From Phormidium sp. FACHB-1136 (GTDB lineage: Bacteria > Cyanobacteriota > Cyanobacteriia > Phormidesmidales > Phormidesmidaceae), in assembly GCF_014697375.1 (NCBI RefSeq), contig NZ_JACJRS010000001.1, forward strand, positions 124,001 to 188,000: DNA of 64,000 nucleotides, in the 5' to 3' direction. How positions within the stretch are numbered: position 1 is the first letter of the stretch; each line of letters opens with the position of its first letter. Below, piece after piece: positions 60,811-64,000 of the stretch. Both the position numbers and the translations under genes were made by a program. Under the pieces are notes generated by a model. It did no database searches. It had not been told where the DNA came from and was given only the letters and a program-made list of their open reading frames with translations.

Positions 60811-61632
60811 ATGAGGTATCGCGCCTTTATCGTTGCGCTGTTGGCCATTTGCCTAAGCGTGATCACGGCCTGTAGTGAGGCTCCCACCGCCACTAGCACT
60901 GTGCCCCTAACCTATGACCAAATCCGAAATACGGGCCTAGCCAACAAGTGCCCCCAGCTCTCCGAAATGACCCGAGGTAGCCTTCCCCTAGAGGCGGGCA
61001 AGAAGTATGAAATCGTGGGCATGTGCATTGAGCCCACCGCCTACTTTGTGAAGGAAGAGCCCACCTCCAAGCGTCAGGAAGCCACCTACGTTCCCGGTAA
61101 AGTGCTCACCCGCTACACATCCAGTCTGGATCAGGTGCGGGGGGATCTCACCGTTGAAGGCGACGGTAGCCTGATCTTCAGCGAAACAGGCGGCATTGAC
61201 TTCCAGGCCATCACCGTCCAGTTGCCCGGTGGCCAACAGGAACCCTTCCTGTTCACGGTGAAAGGTCTAGTGGCCCAATCTCAGCCCGGTCTGGGTGCCC
61301 TCACCACCTCCACCGACTTTGAAGGCGATTATAAGGTGCCCTCCTACCGCACCTCCAACTTCCTCGATCCCAAGGCTCGCGGTTTGACCACCGGCTATGA
61401 CACCGCCGTTGCCCTGCCCGCCAGTGGCGACGAGTATGTAGCAGAAACCGTTAAAGCCTTCGATATCGGCGTTGGCCACATGTCCTTACGGATTTCTAAG
61501 ATCGACGGCAGCACGGGCGAAATTGGCGGCACCTTCGAGGCCGAACAACCCTCCGACACCGACATGGGCACCGCTGAGCCCGTGGACATTAAGGTGCAAG
61601 GCGTCTTCTATGCTCGCCTAGAGGAAGTCTAG
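60811..61632 (+). CDS. psbO: Photosystem II manganese-stabilizing protein PsbO
   Basis: A 273-residue extrinsic PSII subunit. The signal peptide ends near SVITAC (Cys21). The mature part starts with LTYDQIRNTGLANKCPQL. The conserved disulfide pair C47/C72 (NKCPQ, GMCIEP) and the barrel segments GGIDFQAITVQLPGG and GDYKVPSYRTSNFLDPK are present. It shields and stabilises the Mn4CaO5 cluster on the lumen side. A strong terminator follows. Confidence 0.98.
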   Translation: MRYRAFIVALLAICLSVITACSEAPTATSTVPLTYDQIRNTGLANKCPQLSEMTRGSLPLEAGKKYEIVGMCIEPTAYFVKEEPTSKRQEATYVPGKVLTRYTSSLDQVRGDLTVEGDGSLIFSETGGIDFQAITVQLPGGQQEPFLFTVKGLVAQSQPGLGALTTSTDFEGDYKVPSYRTSNFLDPKARGLTTGYDTAVALPASGDEYVAETVKAFDIGVGHMSLRISKIDGSTGEIGGTFEAEQPSDTDMGTAEPVDIKVQGVFYARLEEV

Positions 61633-61699
61633 GGAACCGGACTGACGCCTAACAGCAACAGAGCGGATCCGTATTCAACGGGCCAAATTTGAATAGGCA

Positions 61700-61730
61700 A
61701 GGAGGGATCCCGTTGGATCCCTCCTTTTTT
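61700..61730 (+). terminator. Rho-independent terminator of psbO
   Basis: AGGAGGGATCC and GGATCCCTCCT form a perfect 11-bp stem with loop CGTT, followed by a T run. It starts 68 bases after the psbO stop. Confidence 0.92.
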
Positions 61731-61881
61731 AATGCCATAGCGCTTTTAGTACCATGGCGCTGCCGATCTCACCCATAGGAACCCACGCGCGCGCTACCTT
61801 TCGCCAACGATTGAGAAAAGTCTACTTTAGAAACAAAAAAGTTGCTAAAGTAGAGGAGTCCTTTGATAGCTCGGCCCAACC

Positions 61882-62805
61882 ATGACGGCATCCTTGCTCA
61901 GCACCAAGGGAATTACCCTGCACCAAATGGAAGTTTTTGAGGCGGTGGCACGGCATCGTAACTACACCAAAGCCGCCGCCGAACTGTATCTCACCCAGCC
62001 CACGGTCTCCATTCAGATCAAGCAATTGTCGAAAACGGTAGGATTGCCCCTCGTGGAAACCATCGGTCGGCAGTTGCACCTCACGGCGGCGGGTGAGGCA
62101 TTGCTGAATACGTGTCACCAGGTGTTGCGGCAACTTCAGCATTTAGATCAAACCCTGCTGGCCTTTCAGGGGGTAGAGGCGGGCACCGTCAAGCTAGCCA
62201 CGGTGGAAAGCGGCAAGTGCCTCTTGGTGGAGCAGTTTAAGCCCTTCCTAGAGCAATATCCCGGTCTGGAGGTGTCGTTGCATGTGGGCAGTGATGCCGA
62301 ACTCCAGGAACGACTCCGCCAAAACGAAGACGATTTTTACCTCTTTAGCCTGCCCCCCACCTCCATTAACCTGGCCACGGTGCCCTATGCCCAGTCGCCC
62401 TTGCGGGTCGTCGCCTCCACCAGCCACCCCCTAGCCCAGCGCAAAACCCTCACCCTCACCGACCTCGCCCAGGCCAACTGGATCCTCCGAGAGCCAGAAT
62501 CCAGCACCCGCCAGCGCCTAGAGGCGGTCTTTAAAGCCCACGGCCTCACCCTGCGCAGCAACCTAGAGCTAAGCTGCAATGAATCGATCAAAGCCAGTGT
62601 GATGGCCAATCTGGGACTGGCTCTCCTGCCCGCCTTTTGCATCACCGCCCTCGATGCCAACCTCACGGTTCTCTCGGTGCCAGAACTGACCCTCCAGGGG
62701 CAGTGGCAGTTGGCCTATCGCCAAGACAAAGCCTTTTCCCCCGCCGCCAGAGCCTTCTTAGACCGCTGGATCGAATCCTCCCCCTCCCTGGCCATCGGTG
62801 CTTAG
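61882..62805 (+). CDS. LysR-type transcriptional regulator (CbbR/CmpR-like)
   Basis: A 307-residue LysR regulator. The HTH reads LHQMEVFEAVARHRNYTKAA then ELYLTQPTVSIQIKQLSKTV, and an effector-binding domain follows with VKLATVESGKCLLVEQ. The N-terminal wording is like CbbR-type regulators, but the effector domain differs from RbcR at 23951. Targets are unknown. The gene follows the psbO terminator and has its own upstream region. Confidence 0.82.
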   Translation: MTASLLSTKGITLHQMEVFEAVARHRNYTKAAAELYLTQPTVSIQIKQLSKTVGLPLVETIGRQLHLTAAGEALLNTCHQVLRQLQHLDQTLLAFQGVEAGTVKLATVESGKCLLVEQFKPFLEQYPGLEVSLHVGSDAELQERLRQNEDDFYLFSLPPTSINLATVPYAQSPLRVVASTSHPLAQRKTLTLTDLAQANWILREPESSTRQRLEAVFKAHGLTLRSNLELSCNESIKASVMANLGLALLPAFCITALDANLTVLSVPELTLQGQWQLAYRQDKAFSPAARAFLDRWIESSPSLAIGA

Positions 62806-62837
62806 GGCTACGAAAGATCAAAGTTCATCGACCCAGG

Positions 62838-62861
62838 GGAGATGGATTTAGGGTGAGGGCT
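62838..62861. repeat. Fragment of the CCCTCTCCC/GGGAGAGGG repeat family
   Basis: GATGGATTTAGGGTGAGGGCT matches the tail of the repeat units at 19526-19616 and 40650-40840. Only the tail remains. Confidence 0.5.
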
Positions 62862-63015
62862 CAAGGGCAAGCCGGAAAACGAATAGGTTGCCAGAGAGGA
62901 GACCAACGAAGAACTGTGACCGAGCCAACTGGACTGGCGAAACGTCCTTACATTGATACCTAATGACACATCACAGGCTTACTCAAAATATGTCGGTTGA
63001 TATGCCAGTTAAAAA

Positions 63016-63087
63016 TGGGTCGCCTGGGATTCGAACCCAGGACCAATCGGTTAAAAGCCGAGTGCTCTACCGCTGAGCTAGCGACCC
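63016..63087 (-). tRNA. tRNA-Lys (TTT)
   Basis: A 72-nt cloverleaf. The acceptor GGGTCGC pairs with GCGACCC, the anticodon loop CTTTTAA carries TTT, the T arm is CCTGG-GTTCGAA-TCCCAGG, and CCA is not encoded. Confidence 0.96.
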
Positions 63088-63335
63088 GTAGGGAATGTGC
63101 CGTCAGAATTAAATCTCAAGCACGGTTACCAATAGTAGCATAGCTTTATCGGCAAAGCGATAGTTTTTGGGGATATTTTTTGTTGTTTAGGTAGGATCCA
63201 AAACCCAAGGCTACCTGGGAAAGCCGTTTAACGAGCGGAACCTGTTGGACGGTGGAAGCATGGCTTGTTGTACAACAATACCGGTAGAACTCAATCCTGT
63301 CTCCCAAGATCAGCCCTGTCTCCCAAGGTCAGCTT

Positions 63336-63599
63336 ATGCCCCCAGAAAAAACCACCGATGGCTCGAAATGGGCGCTAGAACGGCTCCTAGGGGCCATGCC
63401 CGCCAACATAGCTCACTCCTTTAGCGAGGAGCAGCGGTTAGCCCTACAATCGGCGTTGGTTGCCAACACGCGCAAACGGCATCCCATTGATTTGCGCTGG
63501 TCGATCCCAATTCTGCGACGACGATTCTATTTAGTGTTTCTCATGGGTGAAGAGGAACGCTCTAAGGCCCGGAGGCGGAATCCGTCAACCCCGTCTTAG
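63336..63599 (+). CDS. Small cyanobacterial hypothetical protein
   Basis: An 87-residue protein. It reads MPPEKTTDGSKWALERLLGA then SFSEEQRLALQSALVA, with a basic/hydrophobic C-terminal part (RWSIPILRRRFYLVFLMGEE) that may touch the membrane. I recognise it only as a short cyanobacterial conserved type. It precedes hemB on the same strand by about 160 bases. Confidence 0.6.
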   Translation: MPPEKTTDGSKWALERLLGAMPANIAHSFSEEQRLALQSALVANTRKRHPIDLRWSIPILRRRFYLVFLMGEEERSKARRRNPSTPS

Positions 63600-63757
63600 C
63601 CCCGCCCTAACCCCTTCTGGCCTCTGTTTTGCCTATCTTTTGCGACTACCCCCCAGGTTACAGAACGTAACCAATGGCTTGTTTTCGTTCCCCAATAGCG
63701 GTTTAGTTTTAGATATCTTTACGTTTCTGTCGCTGCCGGATCTGGCACCTCACACCC

Positions 63758-64000
63758 ATGTTCCCCACCCATCGTCCCCGTCGTCTGCGTCAGCATCCTC
63801 AACTTCGCCGCATGGTGCAAGAGAATATCGTCACCCAGGCGGATTTGATCTATCCGCTGTTTGCGGTGCCGGGGGAAAGCGTGGCCAAGGAAGTCTCGTC
63901 CATGCCGGGGGTCTACCAACTTTCGGTGGATAAGATCGTCGAAGAAGCCAAGGAAGTCTACGATTTGGGCATTCCCGCCATTATTTTGTTTGGCATTCCC
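63758..64000 (+). CDS. hemB: Delta-aminolevulinic acid dehydratase (partial, 5' end)
   Basis: The first 81 codons, cut by the window end. It reads [20 protein letters not shown] then [15 protein letters not shown] and [28 protein letters not shown], the porphobilinogen synthase N-terminus. It condenses two ALA molecules to porphobilinogen in heme and chlorophyll synthesis. Confidence 0.96.
   Translation, partial: MFPTHRPRRLRQHPQLRRMVQENIVTQADLIYPLFAVPGESVAKEVSSMPGVYQLSVDKIVEEAKEVYDLGIPAIILFGIP

Overview
This window is chromosomal DNA of a beta-cyanobacterium. The evidence is a form IB RuBisCO operon with the chaperone gene rbcX between rbcL and rbcS, a phycobilisome rod-core linker (cpcG), psbO, a SulP-type bicarbonate transporter (BicA-like), the RuBisCO regulator RbcR, and a ferrochelatase carrying a chlorophyll-binding-like C-terminal tail. 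Most of the sequence is moderately GC-rich. The accessory segments near 34-37 kb and 47.7-48.8 kb are visibly AT-rich. A filamentous Leptolyngbya/Nodosilinea-like host is a guess; nothing here fixes the genus.

Layout. 0-10 kb: ion and inorganic-carbon transport (Mrp antiporter subunits, a pentameric ligand-gated channel homologue, a CPA2 cation/proton antiporter, BicA, and a ClC protein with CBS and USP domains). 10-15.5 kb: a secreted CAP protein, then the rbcLXS operon divergent from cpcG. 15.7-29.7 kb: glycogen enzymes (glgB, a GH57 protein), regulators (Crp/Fnr type, RbcR, HrcA), a ferredoxin and hemH. 30-37.2 kb: an accessory region with a tyrosine recombinase, an integrase remnant, a broken IS630 copy, broken and intact toxin-antitoxin genes, and two peptidoglycan hydrolases. 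37.4-41.8 kb: a DUF4129-DUF4350-MoxR-DUF58 operon. 42-46 kb: a His-rich CobW-type GTPase and a Tat-exported PhoX phosphatase behind a probable Pho box. 46-52 kb: a second accessory region with a complete IS4-family element, a complete IS630 element, an IS1 remnant, small non-autonomous elements and two tRNAs. 52-64 kb: housekeeping genes (sugar nucleotidyltransferase, ScpA, M23 peptidase, Nfu, YhiN-like flavoprotein, GHL10 hydrolase, psbO, a LysR regulator, tRNA-Lys and the start of hemB).

The most unusual material is at 47.7-48.8 kb. A 99-bp MITE-like element with perfect 4-bp target duplications occurs three times in the window. One copy (48561-48659) splits a small gene. Deleting the element and one duplication rejoins a single 126-codon frame that resembles domains I and II of elongation factor P but lacks the modified lysine. 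A second copy is nested inside a different 113-bp repeat that lies between this gene and an adrenodoxin-type ferredoxin gene. Deleting that insertion too would make the EF-P-like and ferredoxin frames overlap by ATGA, so an ancestral two-gene operon was apparently broken by successive insertions.

Functionally, the first 10 kb fits Na+-dependent bicarbonate uptake: BicA imports HCO3- with Na+, while the CPA2 and Mrp antiporters can expel Na+. RuBisCO, RbcX and RbcR then serve carbon fixation, and GlgB with GH57 serve carbon storage.
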